From NCBI GenBank assembly GCA_016218925.1, contig JACRCR010000101.1, forward strand, positions 1 to 38,715: DNA of 38,715 nt, in the 5' to 3' direction. Shown here in pieces: positions 26,377 through 35,516 of the stretch. The stretch is from Deltaproteobacteria bacterium. Lineage in GTDB: Bacteria; Desulfobacterota; Binatia; UBA1149; CAITLU01. The notes beneath the pieces were generated by a model, which searched no databases, was not told where the DNA came from, and saw nothing but the letters and a program-made list of their open reading frames with translations. Numbering within the stretch: the first letter of the stretch is position 1; every line of letters begins with the position of its first letter. Position numbers and translations under genes: made by a program.

Positions 26377-27141
26377 TCAAACCCTGGTCAAAATCTCGGG
26401 GCCTTTCTTCGTGATGGCCACCGTGTGCTCGAAATGTGCCGACCGCCGTCCGTCGCTCGTGCGCGCAGTCCAGCCGTCTGCGTCCACTCGTACCTGCGCC
26501 GTTCCCGCGTTGACCATCGGCTCGATCGCCAGCACCATGCCGACCGCGAGCGTTCTGCCGCGGCCGCGCTTGCCGAAGTTCGGTACCTGCGGGTCTTCGT
26601 GAAGAGCGCGCCCGATGCCGTGGCCGACGAAGTCGCGGACCACCGAGAATCCGGCCGCCTCGACCGCGTCCTGAACGGCCGCACCGACGTCGCCCAGGCG
26701 CTCGCCCTCGCGGGCGCGGTCGATCCCTTCGTACATGCTGCGCTCGGTGACTTCGAGCAGGCGGCGCGACTCGTCGTCGAGGTCCCCTCCCACAGTCACC
26801 GTAACGGCGGCATCGGCGAAGAACCCGTCCACCTCAACGCCGAAGTCGAGACCCACGATGTCGCCTTCGTGCAGTTCCTTGCGATCCGAGGGTATCCCGT
26901 GGACGATCTCGTCGTTGACCGACGCGCACAGCACCGCCGGGAAAACCGCCTCGCCGACCCGGTAGTTCTTGAACGCCGAGCGGGCACCGAGCCTGGCGAT
27001 CAGGCGCTCGGCCTCGCGGTCGAGTTCGGCGGTGGTCACGCCCGGACGCACCTTGGCACGCAGCGCCGAGAGGATCTCCCCCGTGATGCGCGCCGGGCGC
27101 CGCATGCGCTCGATCTCGGCCTCGGTCTTCAGCTCAATCAT
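26377..27141 (-). CDS. map: Methionine aminopeptidase, type I
   Basis: The 254-residue metallopeptidase removes the initiator methionine from new proteins. Metal ligands appear in LDFGVEVDGFFADAAV (two Asp), GHGIGRALHEDP (His), IEPMVN (Glu) and HFEHTVAIT (Glu). I chose ATG 27141 (MIELKTEAE), which overlaps the adk stop by 8 nt; ATG 27150 would add three residues. There is no N-terminal zinc-finger extension. Confidence 0.96.
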   Translation of the reverse strand: MIELKTEAEIERMRRPARITGEILSALRAKVRPGVTTAELDREAERLIARLGARSAFKNYRVGEAVFPAVLCASVNDEIVHGIPSDRKELHEGDIVGLDFGVEVDGFFADAAVTVTVGGDLDDESRRLLEVTERSMYEGIDRAREGERLGDVGAAVQDAVEAAGFSVVRDFVGHGIGRALHEDPQVPNFGKRGRGRTLAVGMVLAIEPMVNAGTAQVRVDADGWTARTSDGRRSAHFEHTVAITKKGPEILTRV

Positions 27142-27781
27142 TGCGACCATCGAGAGCCGCGAGGACTCCCTTCGAAACTTCCGCCGGGGCGGCCTCGCCG
27201 TCTACACGGCGCAGCAGGCCCATCTGGGCATAGAAATCCATCAGAGGCTCGGTGCGCTGCCGGTACACCTCGAGCCGCTCGCGTATGGTGGCTTCGCGGT
27301 CGTCGTCGCGGGTGTACAACTCGGCGCCACACGCGTCACAGCGCCCTTCGATCTTCGGCGGGTTCCACCTCACGTGGTAGAGCCGGCCGCAACCCTTGCA
27401 AGTGCGGCGCCCGCCCAGCCGAGCGACCAGGGCCGGCTCAGACACCTCGATCGCGACGACGCGATCGAGCCCGTCACCGACCAAACCCTTGGCGAGTTTC
27501 TCGGCCTGCTCGCGGTTGCGCGGGAACCCGTCGAGCAGAAAACCGGCCTCGCAGTCCTGCTGCGCCACCCGGTCCTTTATCAGTCCGATCACCAGTTCGT
27601 CAGGCACCAGCTGGCCGCGTTCCATGTACTCGTTGGCCGCCAGTCCGAGTTCGCTTCCCGACCGCGCCGCCTGTCGCAGAAGGTCGCCGGAAGAGATGTG
27701 AGGAATCGCGAGCTGCTTGCAGACGATCTCTCCCTGTGTGCCCTTCCCGCAACCCGGCGGTCCCAATAGCGCAACCCGCAT
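27134..27781 (-). CDS. adk: Adenylate kinase (zinc-lid type)
   Basis: The 215-residue enzyme interconverts ATP plus AMP and two ADP. LLGPPGCGKGTQ is the P-loop, GFLLDGFPRN the AMP/ATP site, and the lid contains CKGC and CDAC, a Cys4 zinc site found in many Gram-positive and some Gram-negative enzymes. It lies between secY (4-nt gap) and map (short overlap), the usual order. Confidence 0.97.
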   Translation of the reverse strand: MRVALLGPPGCGKGTQGEIVCKQLAIPHISSGDLLRQAARSGSELGLAANEYMERGQLVPDELVIGLIKDRVAQQDCEAGFLLDGFPRNREQAEKLAKGLVGDGLDRVVAIEVSEPALVARLGGRRTCKGCGRLYHVRWNPPKIEGRCDACGAELYTRDDDREATIRERLEVYRQRTEPLMDFYAQMGLLRRVDGEAAPAEVSKGVLAALDGRND

Positions 27782-27785
27782 GCGC

Positions 27786-29093
27786 CTACCTTCTCCCCCG
27801 GAGTTTCCCCTTCTTCAGGAACCCTTCGTAGCTGCGCTGGATCAGGTGTGCCTGCATCTGCGCAACCGTGTCGATGGCTACACCGACGACGATCAACAGC
27901 GCGGTCCCGCCGAAGAAGAACGGGACGTTGAACTGCGCGATGAGGATGGTGGGCAGCACGCAGATGGCCGCCACGTAGACCGCACCGCCGAGGGTGAGCC
28001 GCGTCAGGATGTGGTCGAGATAATCGGCGGTGCGCTTGCCCGGCCTGATCCCGGGTACGAAGCCGCCGGCCTTCTGCAGGTTCTCGGCGACGTTGTTCGG
28101 ATCGAAGGTGACCGCCGTGTAGAAGTACGCGAAGAAGATGATCGCCGCGATGTAGACGAGGTTGTAGACCAGTCCGCCCGGAGCCAGCATGCCGGCCACC
28201 TGCTGGAAGGCCGGCACCTGGATGAACTGGGCGATCGTGCTCGGGAAGATCAACAGCGACGACGCGAAGATCGGCGGGATCACGCCTGCCATGTTGATCT
28301 TCAGCGGCAGGTGCGTGGCCTGGGCGCTCATCAAGCGTCGCCCCACCACCCGCTTGGCGTACTGCACCGGGATGCGGCGCTGGCCCCTCTCCACGAAGAT
28401 GATCGCCCCGACGGTCGCTACCATCACCACCGAAAGCAGCGCCAGCACGAGCACGCCCAACTCGCCCTGACGGACGAACTCGACCACGGTCGTGACCGCC
28501 GACGGGATGCTCGAGACGATGCCCGAGAAGATGATGAGGCTGATGCCGTTACCGATGCCACGCTCGGTGATCTGCTCGCCGAGCCACATGATGAACACGG
28601 TCCCCGACGACAGCGTGATCATCGTCATCAGGCGGAACGACCAGCCCCCGTCGTAGACGATGGAGCCGCCGCCGGGAGCCTGAATCTGCTCCAGGCCGAG
28701 CGAGATGAAGAAGCCCTGGATCAGTGCCAAGGCCACTGTACCGTAGCGCGTGTACTGCGTGATGCGGCGGCGTCCCTGCTCGCCTTCCTTGGAGAGGCGC
28801 TCCAGATACGGGACCACCATCGTCATCAACTGCAAAATAATCGACGCCGAGATGTACGGCATGATTCCGAGCGCGAAGATCGAGAACCGCTCGAGCGCAC
28901 CGCCCGAAAACAGGTTGACCATCCCGAAGACGGTGCCGGAGGCCTGGCGGAAGTACTCGCTCAGAGCGTCGCCGTCGATGCCCGGAGTCGGCACCGCAAC
29001 GCCGAGGCGGTACACCGCCAGCATCACCAGCGTGAACCCGATGCGCCGCCTCAGTTCCGGCACGCGCGGAAGGTTCTGGAAACCCGCGACCAC
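27786..29093 (-). CDS. secY: Protein translocase subunit SecY
   Basis: The 435-residue inner-membrane channel has about ten predicted transmembrane helices and the conserved VPTPGID, LGIMPYISASIILQL, RRITQYTRYGT, GIGNGISLIIFSGIV, LPLKINMAGVIPPIFASS and FADYFYTAV-type (here YFYTAVTFDP) segments. It exports the secreted proteins of this window together with SecA and SecE. It starts directly next to the rplO stop and ends 4 nt before adk. Confidence 0.98.
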   Translation of the reverse strand: MVAGFQNLPRVPELRRRIGFTLVMLAVYRLGVAVPTPGIDGDALSEYFRQASGTVFGMVNLFSGGALERFSIFALGIMPYISASIILQLMTMVVPYLERLSKEGEQGRRRITQYTRYGTVALALIQGFFISLGLEQIQAPGGGSIVYDGGWSFRLMTMITLSSGTVFIMWLGEQITERGIGNGISLIIFSGIVSSIPSAVTTVVEFVRQGELGVLVLALLSVVMVATVGAIIFVERGQRRIPVQYAKRVVGRRLMSAQATHLPLKINMAGVIPPIFASSLLIFPSTIAQFIQVPAFQQVAGMLAPGGLVYNLVYIAAIIFFAYFYTAVTFDPNNVAENLQKAGGFVPGIRPGKRTADYLDHILTRLTLGGAVYVAAICVLPTILIAQFNVPFFFGGTALLIVVGVAIDTVAQMQAHLIQRSYEGFLKKGKLRGRR

Positions 29094-29561
29094 TTACGCC
29101 TCTCCGCCTTCGGCGGCCTCCCCGAGAACCTCGGCGCGACCGCCGGCCTTCTCGATGGCTTCACGGGCAGACTTCGAATACGCGTCGACCCGCACGATCA
29201 GTCCGTGTTCGAGCTTGCCGCGCCCCAGGATCTTGATCGGCAGCGCCCGATTGGCCAGCCCGTGCTCGCGCAGGGTCTCGGGATCGACGACCTCTCCGGC
29301 TTCGAAACGCTCGGCAAGCACGCCGAGGTTGACGACCTGGAACTCCACCCGGCTCGGATTGGTGAACCCGAACTTGGGAAGTCGCCGTGCCAGGGGCATC
29401 TGGCCGCCTTCGAAACCCGGCGCGTTGGTTCCGCCCGAACGTGCCAGGGCGCCCTTGTGGCCCTTGCCCGAGGTCTTGCCGAGACCGGAACCGGGGCCGC
29501 GTCCCAGACGCTTGCGCGGCTGGCGAGAGCCGGGAGTGGGCTTCATCGAATCGAGTTGCAT
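29094..29561 (-). CDS. rplO: 50S ribosomal protein L15
   Basis: The 155-residue protein has the Gly/Lys/Arg-rich N-terminus RKRLGRGPGSGLGKTSGKGHKG and the conserved GFEGGQMPLARRLPKFGF motif. A late assembly protein of the large subunit. It follows rpmD by 7 nt, and its stop abuts the secY start. Confidence 0.98.
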   Translation of the reverse strand: MQLDSMKPTPGSRQPRKRLGRGPGSGLGKTSGKGHKGALARSGGTNAPGFEGGQMPLARRLPKFGFTNPSRVEFQVVNLGVLAERFEAGEVVDPETLREHGLANRALPIKILGRGKLEHGLIVRVDAYSKSAREAIEKAGGRAEVLGEAAEGGEA

Positions 29562-29568
29562 CGTACTT

Positions 29569-29757
29569 CTAGCCTTCCACCTTCACGAGGTGACTCACTT
29601 TGCCGATCATGCCTCGCACCGGCGCGCTCGAGCGCAGCACGACCGTGCGACCGCGGCGCATCAGACCGAGTCCTTTGAGCGTGGCTCGCTGCCTCTGGGT
29701 GCAGCCGTGGTAGCTGCTGACCAACGTCACCTTGACCATGTTTTCCGAAGCCGACAC
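29569..29757 (-). CDS. rpmD: 50S ribosomal protein L30
   Basis: The 62-residue protein reads VKVTLVSSYHGCTQRQRATL, then GLGLMRRGRTVVL and MIGKVSHLVKVEG, a normal bacterial L30. I chose GTG 29757-29755 because AGGAG lies 8 nt upstream; the in-frame ATG at residue 7 lacks such a site. The gene is 29 nt after rpsE. Confidence 0.94.
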   Translation of the reverse strand: MSASENMVKVTLVSSYHGCTQRQRATLKGLGLMRRGRTVVLRSSAPVRGMIGKVSHLVKVEG

Positions 29758-29786
29758 CGGTAGTTCTCCTGCGAAGCGCGTGCGCT

Positions 29787-30302
29787 TCAGTGCATGATCT
29801 CGCGCAGCTCTTTGCCACGCCGCACCGCGATGGTGGCGGGATGATCGAGCTGCGCCAGCGCGGCCATCGTCGCTTTGACCATGTTGTGAGGGTTGTGCGA
29901 GCCCAGACACTTGGTGAGCACGTTCTGGATCCCGGCCATTTCCACCACCGCGCGGATGCCGCCGCCGGCAATCACTCCGGTACCGGCGCCTGCAGGCCGC
30001 AAGAACACTCGCCCCGCGCCGAAGTCGCCTTCGACCTGGTACGGGATCGTGCCGGAATTCAGCGGAACGCTCACCATTCCCTTGCGCGCACGCTCGACGG
30101 CCTTGCGGATGGCCTCGGGTACTTCCTTGGCCTTGCCGACGCCGTAACCTACGCGTCCCGCGCCGTCGCCGACCACGACCAGCGCGCTGAAGCTGAACCG
30201 CCGGCCACCCTTGACGACCTTGGCCACGCGGTTGATGTGAACGACTCGCTCCTTGAGATCACTCTCCGGAGCTTGACCATGCTGTGAATCACGTCGCGCC
30301 AA
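29787..30302 (-). CDS. rpsE: 30S ribosomal protein S5
   Basis: The 171-residue protein contains [44 protein letters not shown] and AGIQNVLTK, the fidelity-related S5 core. The start is TTG 30302-30300, supported by AAGGAG nine bases upstream; there is no in-frame ATG or GTG before the conserved core. It follows rplR by 24 nt. Confidence 0.97.
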   Translation of the reverse strand: MARRDSQHGQAPESDLKERVVHINRVAKVVKGGRRFSFSALVVVGDGAGRVGYGVGKAKEVPEAIRKAVERARKGMVSVPLNSGTIPYQVEGDFGAGRVFLRPAGAGTGVIAGGGIRAVVEMAGIQNVLTKCLGSHNPHNMVKATMAALAQLDHPATIAVRRGKELREIMH

Positions 30303-30326
30303 TGCAGCAGTCTCCTTCGCCTCGGC

Positions 30327-30680
30327 TCAGAATACGAGGCCCGCTTCGCGGGCCGCCTCGGCGACCGCCCGCACGCGGCCGTGGTACTTGTAACCGGCGC
30401 GGTCGAACACGACCTGACCGATGGAAAGTTGTTTACAACGCTCGGCAATTTCCTTGCCGAGATTCTGTGCCGCCTGCATGTTGCCGCTGGCCGCAGCGGC
30501 GCCGAGAGTCGACGCGGCCGCGAGCGTGCGCCCGCTCTGGTCCGAGATCACCTGGACGTAGAGATATCGGTTGGACCTGAAAACGGCCATGCGCGGACGC
30601 GAGTCGGTCCCGATGACCTTCTGGCGAACACGCGCGTGCCTGCTCGTGCGGCCTGTCCTTCGTTCGTGTGAAGTTCCCAT
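30327..30680 (-). CDS. rplR: 50S ribosomal protein L18
   Basis: The 117-residue 5S rRNA-binding protein has RPRMAVFRSNRYLYVQVI, ASTLG and VVFDRAGYKYHGRVRAVAEAAREAGL. It begins at ATG 30680-30678 after an unusually long 79-nt spacer that contains purine-rich tandem repeats and no strong Shine-Dalgarno sequence. Confidence 0.97.
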   Translation of the reverse strand: MGTSHERRTGRTSRHARVRQKVIGTDSRPRMAVFRSNRYLYVQVISDQSGRTLAAASTLGAAAASGNMQAAQNLGKEIAERCKQLSIGQVVFDRAGYKYHGRVRAVAEAAREAGLVF

Positions 30681-30700
30681 CTATGCTTGCCCGTCTATCT

Positions 30701-30745
30701 CTGTTCTTCTTTGCGCTGTTCTTTCTTGCGCTGTTCGCACTGGCC
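30701..30745 (-). repeat. 15-nt purine-rich tandem repeats in the rplF-rplR spacer
   Basis: On the minus strand GAACAGCGCAAGAAA and GAACAGCGCAAAGAA-type units occupy 30701-30730, with a partial third copy next to them. On the plus strand they read as CTGTTC-initiated 15-mers at 30701, 30716 and 30731. They lie 20-65 nt upstream of the rplR start and are not part of any recognised gene. They might aid S1-dependent translation of rplR. Confidence 0.55.
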
Positions 30746-30759
30746 TGCCCAGGCGGTGC

Positions 30760-31299
30760 TCAGGCGGCTCCAGCCTTGCCAGCCTTGCGCCGAACAGTCT
30801 CGTTGCCGTAGCGAACGCCCTTGCCCTTGTACGGCTCCGGTGGCCTCAGCTTGCGGATGCCGGCCGCGACCTCACCGAGGATCTGACGATCGGAGGCCGT
30901 CAGCGTGATCGACGTCTGCTTCTCCACGGAGGCTTTCACGCCGGCAGGAAGCTGATAGACGATCGGGTGCGAGTAGCCGAGCGTCAGCAGCACGTCGCTG
31001 CCGCGCACGTCGGCACGGTAGCCGACCCCGGTAATCTCCAGCGTGCGCGTGAACCCTTTGGCTGCGCCCGCCATCGCGTTGGCGACCATGCGCCGCACCA
31101 GGCCCTGCCTGGAGCGTTCGTGCGCGCTTTCGCCGGTACGGGTGACCAACACCTCGCCAGGGCTCAGCTTGACGGGCGCCGCCGGATCCATCGTCACCTG
31201 CAACAGGCCCGCCGGTCCTTTGGCAGTCAACTTCCCGTCGGCGACCGTGACGGTCACGCCCTGGGGAACTTTCAGCGGAACTTTTCCGAGTCGCGACAC
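30760..31299 (-). CDS. rplF: 50S ribosomal protein L6
   Basis: The 179-residue protein begins with GTG 31299-31297, one base after the rpsH stop, with GAGGT inside the end of rpsH. It has the duplicated L6 fold, with TVTVADGKLTAKGPAG in the first half and LRPPEPYKGKGVRYGNETVRRKAGK at the end. L6 is near the GTPase-associated centre. Confidence 0.97.
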   Translation of the reverse strand: MSRLGKVPLKVPQGVTVTVADGKLTAKGPAGLLQVTMDPAAPVKLSPGEVLVTRTGESAHERSRQGLVRRMVANAMAGAAKGFTRTLEITGVGYRADVRGSDVLLTLGYSHPIVYQLPAGVKASVEKQTSITLTASDRQILGEVAAGIRKLRPPEPYKGKGVRYGNETVRRKAGKAGAA

Positions 31300-31300
31300 G

Positions 31301-31696
31301 TTACCAGACCTCGCAGATCACTTCGCCGCCGACCTTGCGGCGGCGCGCTTCGCGGTCGGGCATCAGCCCGAGCGGAGTGCTCAAAACACTCACTCCGAGA
31401 CCGCCGCGCACCCGCGGCGCCTTCTCCGCCGAACTGTAACGGCGCAGCCCCGGACGGCTCACGCGGCGCACGCCGGTGATCGCCGGCTGCCCCGAATCAC
31501 TGTAACGCAGGAATATCGTGAGGGCCTTGGAAGCCCCCTCGCCTGCGACCTGAAAATCACGCAGATAGCCTTCGTCGCGCAGCACCCCGGTGACGCTCTC
31601 CTTGAGCTTCGACCACGGCACGTCGACGTGATCGCGGCGCGCGTGGCACCCGTTGCGAATGCGCGTCAGCAGATCGGCGATTGGATCGGTCATCAT
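31301..31696 (-). CDS. rpsH: 30S ribosomal protein S8
   Basis: The 131-residue protein has MTDPIADLLTRIRNG and the C-terminal GLGVSVLSTPLGLMPDREARRRKVGGEVICEVW motif that binds 16S helix 21 and, in Escherichia coli, the spc mRNA. ATG 31696 follows GGAGG by eight bases; the second ATG at 31693 is also possible. It is 12 nt after rpsN. Confidence 0.98.
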   Translation of the reverse strand: MMTDPIADLLTRIRNGCHARRDHVDVPWSKLKESVTGVLRDEGYLRDFQVAGEGASKALTIFLRYSDSGQPAITGVRRVSRPGLRRYSSAEKAPRVRGGLGVSVLSTPLGLMPDREARRRKVGGEVICEVW

Positions 31697-31708
31697 GGAA
31701 AGCCCCTC

Positions 31709-31894
31709 CTACCAACTCGCCTTGACGATGCCGGGTATGACGCCCTCGAGGGCCAGCTTGCGAAGACAGATGCGACACAGCTTGAAGCGCCGGTAGACGC
31801 TGCGCGGCCTTCCGCACTGCAGACAGCGCGTATAGGCGCGCGAGCGAAACTTCGGTTTGCGCTGCGACTTGACGATGAGACTGGTCTTGGCCAC
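31709..31894 (-). CDS. rpsN: 30S ribosomal protein S14, type Z (zinc-binding)
   Basis: The 61-residue protein ([16 protein letters not shown], then [21 protein letters not shown]) is the short zinc-binding S14 with CLQC and CRIC pairs. The start is GTG 31894-31892, 7 nt after the rplE stop; an upstream in-frame ATG lies inside rplE. The ending [11 protein letters not shown] is typical. Confidence 0.96.
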   Translation of the reverse strand: MAKTSLIVKSQRKPKFRSRAYTRCLQCGRPRSVYRRFKLCRICLRKLALEGVIPGIVKASW

Positions 31895-31901
31895 GTGCCT
31901 C

Positions 31902-32474
31902 TTACCCCTGCGAAGCCGCCGCGGGCTGACGGAACGGCATACCGAGTGCCGTGAGAAGCGCACGACCGTGAGTGTCGGTCCGCGCCGTCGTCACGATGGT
32001 CACCGTCAGTCCGTGGATCTTGTCGACCTTGTCGAGGTCGATCTCCGGAAAAATAACTTGTTCGCGCAGCCCGAGGCTGTAATTGCCGCGGCCGTCGAAT
32101 CCCTTGGCCGGGAGCCCGCGGAAATCGCGTACCCGCGGCAGCGAAACCGAGATGAGGCGCTCGAGGAACTCGTACATGCGCTCTCGTCGCAGCGTCACCG
32201 CGACGCCGATCGGGAGGCCTTCGCGCAGTTTGAAGTTCGAAATCGCCTTGCGCGCGCGCGTCACGACCGGACGCTGGCCGGTGATCTTCGCGAGTTCCTC
32301 GACCGTGCTATCGATGAGTTTCGGGTTCTGAACCGCGTCGCCCATCCCGACGTTGATCACGACCTTGGTCAGACGCGGCACTGCCATCACCGAAGTGAGG
32401 CCGAACTGCTTCTGCAAGTCCGAGCGGATCTCGGTCTCGTAGCGCCGCTGAAGCGTCGGTTTCTCCGTAGCCAT
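31902..32474 (-). CDS. rplE: 50S ribosomal protein L5
   Basis: The 190-residue 5S rRNA-binding protein has [39 protein letters not shown] and [18 protein letters not shown]. It begins at ATG 32474-32472, 70 nt after rplX, with AGGAAGG upstream. The short Ala-rich tail (QPAAASQG) is slightly longer than usual. Confidence 0.98.
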   Translation of the reverse strand: MATEKPTLQRRYETEIRSDLQKQFGLTSVMAVPRLTKVVINVGMGDAVQNPKLIDSTVEELAKITGQRPVVTRARKAISNFKLREGLPIGVAVTLRRERMYEFLERLISVSLPRVRDFRGLPAKGFDGRGNYSLGLREQVIFPEIDLDKVDKIHGLTVTIVTTARTDTHGRALLTALGMPFRQPAAASQG

Positions 32475-32544
32475 CTTGCTGAACCTACCTTCCTGAGCCT
32501 TGCCCTGCTGTCTTCGTTGCCGTCACGCGCCGCTTGCCGACCGC

Positions 32545-32868
32545 TCAGCGCGCGTCGACCACTTCGCCGCTGACGCGCGCAACTCGTACGTGGCGACCAT
32601 CGTCGAGAGCCTTGCGGCCGACCCGGGTCGGCTTGTTGGTGCTCGGACACAGGAGCATTACGTTCGAAACGTGGATCGGAGTCTCTTTCTCCAGAATTCC
32701 GCCGGGATTCTGGCCCTGCGGCTTGCGGTGACGCTTGACGATCGCGATGCGCTCGACGATGACCTTGTCGTCCTCGTGAAGAACGCGCACGACCTTCCCG
32801 GTCTTGCCCTTGTCGCGTCCCGCGATGACGATCACGGTGTCGCCCTTCTTGATGTTCGGCTTCGCCAT
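32545..32868 (-). CDS. rplX: 50S ribosomal protein L24
   Basis: The 107-residue assembly initiator contains the KOW motif (KKGDTVIVIAGRDKGKTGKV) and GGILEKETPIHVSNVMLLCP. It follows rplN by 5 nt and precedes the 70-nt spacer before rplE. Confidence 0.98.
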   Translation of the reverse strand: MAKPNIKKGDTVIVIAGRDKGKTGKVVRVLHEDDKVIVERIAIVKRHRKPQGQNPGGILEKETPIHVSNVMLLCPSTNKPTRVGRKALDDGRHVRVARVSGEVVDAR

Positions 32869-32873
32869 GGCGC

Positions 32874-33242
32874 TTACAGGACCTCCGGGGCGAGCGAGAT
32901 GATCTTCATGAACTTCTTGGCACGCAGTTCGCGCGCCACCGGTCCGAAGATGCGCGTCCCGACCGGCTCGCCCTGGTTGTCGAGGACCACGGCCGAGTTG
33001 GTGTCGAAACGAATGTACGAACCGTCGGCGCGACGCGTTTCCTTCTTGGTGCGCACGATGACCGCCTTGACGACGTCGCCGCGCGAGACCTTGCCGCCCG
33101 CGTTCGCTTCCTTGACGCTGCCGACGATCACGTCACCGATGCGCGCATAGCGGCGCTTGGTGCCGCCGAGCACGCGAATGCACAGAATCCGGCGCGCGCC
33201 CGAATTGTCCGCTACATCGACGACGGATTCCTGGATGATCAT
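32874..33242 (-). CDS. rplN: 50S ribosomal protein L14
   Basis: The 122-residue protein has [34 protein letters not shown] and [13 protein letters not shown], all canonical. Its ATG overlaps the rpsQ stop by four bases (ATGA). L14 contacts 16S rRNA at an intersubunit bridge. Confidence 0.98.
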   Translation of the reverse strand: MIIQESVVDVADNSGARRILCIRVLGGTKRRYARIGDVIVGSVKEANAGGKVSRGDVVKAVIVRTKKETRRADGSYIRFDTNSAVVLDNQGEPVGTRIFGPVARELRAKKFMKIISLAPEVL

Positions 33243-33550
33243 CCTGATACTCCTACAGGATCGACGATCTCGACCGTCTTGATCGCCTTCTCGACGATGC
33301 TGCGCAGTCGCCAGCGCTTGTGACGGCTGAGCGGACGCGCCTCGGCGATGATCACGCGATCGCCCGGCTCACACTCGTTGCGCTCGTCGTGGACCATGTA
33401 CTTCTCGTTGCGCACGAGGGTCTTGTGGTACTTGGTGTGGCGCACGCGACGCGCCACGGAGACCACCGCCGTCTTGTCCATCTTGTTGCTGACGACGATC
33501 CCTTCGCGGATCTTGATGCTCGGCCGCTTCTCGGCTGCGCCCTCGCTCAT
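33239..33550 (-). CDS. rpsQ: 30S ribosomal protein S17
   Basis: The 103-residue OB-fold protein contains [51 protein letters not shown] and KHKRW-like HKRWRL. A roughly 10-residue N-terminal extension ([10 protein letters not shown]) precedes the core. It overlaps rpmC and rplN by ATGA at both ends. Confidence 0.97.
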   Translation of the reverse strand: MSEGAAEKRPSIKIREGIVVSNKMDKTAVVSVARRVRHTKYHKTLVRNEKYMVHDERNECEPGDRVIIAEARPLSRHKRWRLRSIVEKAIKTVEIVDPVGVSG

Positions 33551-33756
33551 CCCTTTGCTCCTTGGTCGGCGCGAGCGCGCTCGTTCCGCACGGTCAACAC
33601 GCGCGCCAGATCGTGACGGGCGTCCACCAGCTCGGTGGGCTTGTCGAGGCGGCGTGCGTTGCGCTTCAGCGTCAGTCTCACGACCCGCTCGCGCAGCTCT
33701 GTCTCTTTCTTGGCCAGCTCGGCCGGTGCAAGCTTGCGAACCTCGCTAGGCTGCAT
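33547..33756 (-). CDS. rpmC: 50S ribosomal protein L29
   Basis: The 69-residue two-helix protein begins [21 protein letters not shown] and retains [17 protein letters not shown] spacing ([16 protein letters not shown]) and an Ala/Arg-rich tail. It sits at the exit tunnel. The start overlaps the rplP end by 11 nt. Confidence 0.97.
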   Translation of the reverse strand: MQPSEVRKLAPAELAKKETELRERVVRLTLKRNARRLDKPTELVDARHDLARVLTVRNERARADQGAKG

Positions 33757-34177
33757 GGTGAATGTCTCCTCTCATGCAGAAGCGCGTCGAGATCGGCAGC
33801 TTGTGCGCCGCCAGCCGCATGGCCTGCTTGGCCAGATCGGGTTCGACGCCCTCCATCTCGAACAGGATGCGCCCGGGTTGCACCGGACAGACCCACGCTT
33901 CGGGAGCGCCCTTGCCTTTGCCCATGCGAACCTCGGCGGGTTTCTTGGAAATCGGCAGGTCCGGGAAAATGCGGATCCAGACGCGTCCGCCGCGCTTGAC
34001 GTGGCGGGTGATCGCGATACGCGCGGCTTCGATCTGGCGTGCCGTCAGACGTCCCCAGTCGGTAGCCATCAAGCCGTAGTCGCCGAACGACAGCGTGTTG
34101 CCGGTGTGGGCAAGCCCGCGCTCGCGTCCCTTCATCTTCTGGGACTTTCTGAATTTGGTCTTCTTGGGCTGTAGCAT
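33746..34177 (-). CDS. rplP: 50S ribosomal protein L16
   Basis: The 143-residue protein opens [21 protein letters not shown] and includes [43 protein letters not shown] and KLPISTRF, near the A-site tRNA. It begins 6 nt after rpsC and overlaps rpmC. Confidence 0.98.
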   Translation of the reverse strand: MLQPKKTKFRKSQKMKGRERGLAHTGNTLSFGDYGLMATDWGRLTARQIEAARIAITRHVKRGGRVWIRIFPDLPISKKPAEVRMGKGKGAPEAWVCPVQPGRILFEMEGVEPDLAKQAMRLAAHKLPISTRFCMRGDIHHAA

Positions 34178-34183
34178 CTTACG

Positions 34184-34846
34184 TTACATTCCGGCGCCGG
34201 CCTTGCGCTCTTCCTGAAGCTTCGCCACGCCCTCTCCCTTGTAGACCCACACCTTGACGCCGATCACCCCGAAGGTCGTACGTCCTTCGGCCAGGCCGTA
34301 CTGCACTTCGGCTCGCAGAGTGTGCAGGGGAACGCGGCCCTCGCGGTACCATTCCGTGCGGGCGATCTCGTGACCGCCCAGACGACCTCCGCACTGGACG
34401 CGGATTCCCTGAGCGCCCATCCGCATCGCGCGCGAAACGGATTCTTTCATCGCGCGGCGGAACATCACGCGGCGTTCGAGCTGCAGCGCGATGTTCTCGG
34501 CGACCAGCGTCGCATCGAGGTCGGGGCGGCGGATCTCGTGGATCTCGACGAAGCTGTCCTTGCCCGCCAGACGCACGATGTCCTGCTTGAGCTTGTCGAT
34601 CTCGGCGCCCTTCTTTCCGATGACGATGCCGGGACGCGCGGTGTGGATGTGCACCCGTACGTTCTTGGCGGCACGTTCGATCTCGATGCGTGCCACGCCC
34701 GCGTGCGAGAGCCGCTTCTTGAGGAACTTGCGGATGGCCAGGTCCTGTTGGAGCAGGTCGGCGTAGTTGCGGCCGGCGAACCAGCGCGCATCCCACGACT
34801 CACTGACGCCCAGGCGGAAGCCCTTCGGATGTGTCTTCTGTCCCAC
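34184..34846 (-). CDS. rpsC: 30S ribosomal protein S3
   Basis: The 220-residue protein starts at GTG 34846-34844 ([13 protein letters not shown]) after an AGGGAAG stretch; the frame is open 13 codons upstream, but the universal GQKxxP start decides the call. The KH domain ([16 protein letters not shown]) and [22 protein letters not shown] are evident. S3 forms the mRNA entry pore. It is 19 nt after rplV. Confidence 0.97.
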   Translation of the reverse strand: MGQKTHPKGFRLGVSESWDARWFAGRNYADLLQQDLAIRKFLKKRLSHAGVARIEIERAAKNVRVHIHTARPGIVIGKKGAEIDKLKQDIVRLAGKDSFVEIHEIRRPDLDATLVAENIALQLERRVMFRRAMKESVSRAMRMGAQGIRVQCGGRLGGHEIARTEWYREGRVPLHTLRAEVQYGLAEGRTTFGVIGVKVWVYKGEGVAKLQEERKAGAGM

Positions 34847-34865
34847 TGTTGCTTCCCTGTCCGGC

Positions 34866-35207
34866 CTAGTTCGTCCCGCGTGCATCGAGCACGACGGTGA
34901 TGTGGCTGGTACGTTTGCGGATGGCGGTCGCGCGTCCCTGGGCGCGCGGCTTGAAACGACCGGCGACCGGACCCGGGTCCACCATGATCGTCTTCACGTA
35001 GAGCGAGTCGACATCGACGTTCTCCGCGCTCTCGGCGTTGGCGACCGCGGATCGCAGCGTCTTGGCGACGATGCCGGCCGCCTTCTTGGTCGTGAAGTCG
35101 AGCACCGCCAACGCGTCTTCGACGCCACGCCCGCGCACCATGTCGGCCACCAGCCGGCATTTCTGCGGAGTGATCTGCACGTAACGAGAAATCGCCTTCG
35201 TCTCCAT
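34866..35207 (-). CDS. rplV: 50S ribosomal protein L22
   Basis: The 113-residue protein contains [29 protein letters not shown] and [23 protein letters not shown], with the tunnel-lining beta-hairpin present. It is 9 nt after rpsS. Confidence 0.98.
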   Translation of the reverse strand: METKAISRYVQITPQKCRLVADMVRGRGVEDALAVLDFTTKKAAGIVAKTLRSAVANAESAENVDVDSLYVKTIMVDPGPVAGRFKPRAQGRATAIRKRTSHITVVLDARGTN

Positions 35208-35216
35208 GACGTCCGC

Positions 35217-35498
35217 CTACTTCTTCTTCACTTCGGTCTTGCGCGAGCCCGAGTGCGCCTGGAAGGTGCGCGTCGGCGCGAACTCACCCAGCTTGTGACC
35301 GACCATGTTCTCGGTCATGTAGATCGGCAGAAACCTGCGACCATTGTGCACCGAGAGGGTGTACCCGATCATCTCGGGAACCACTGTCGAGCGACGAGAC
35401 CACGTCTTGATCGGACGGCGGTCCTCCACGCTTTGCGCCATGACCTTCTTGATCAGGTGGGCGTCCACGAAGGGGCCCTTCTTGATTGACCTCGGCAA
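35217..35498 (-). CDS. rpsS: 30S ribosomal protein S19
   Basis: The 93-residue head protein ([58 protein letters not shown] split as usual) starts at TTG 35498-35496. GGAGG seven bases upstream supports the TTG, and no in-frame ATG precedes the conserved core. Confidence 0.97.
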   Translation of the reverse strand: MPRSIKKGPFVDAHLIKKVMAQSVEDRRPIKTWSRRSTVVPEMIGYTLSVHNGRRFLPIYMTENMVGHKLGEFAPTRTFQAHSGSRKTEVKKK

Positions 35499-35516
35499 GT
35501 GACGTCCTCCGTTGCT

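Noticed and set aside
26224..29678. Long plus-strand ORFs across map, adk, secY and rplO
   Set aside because: They are antisense to highly conserved genes and show no family signatures.
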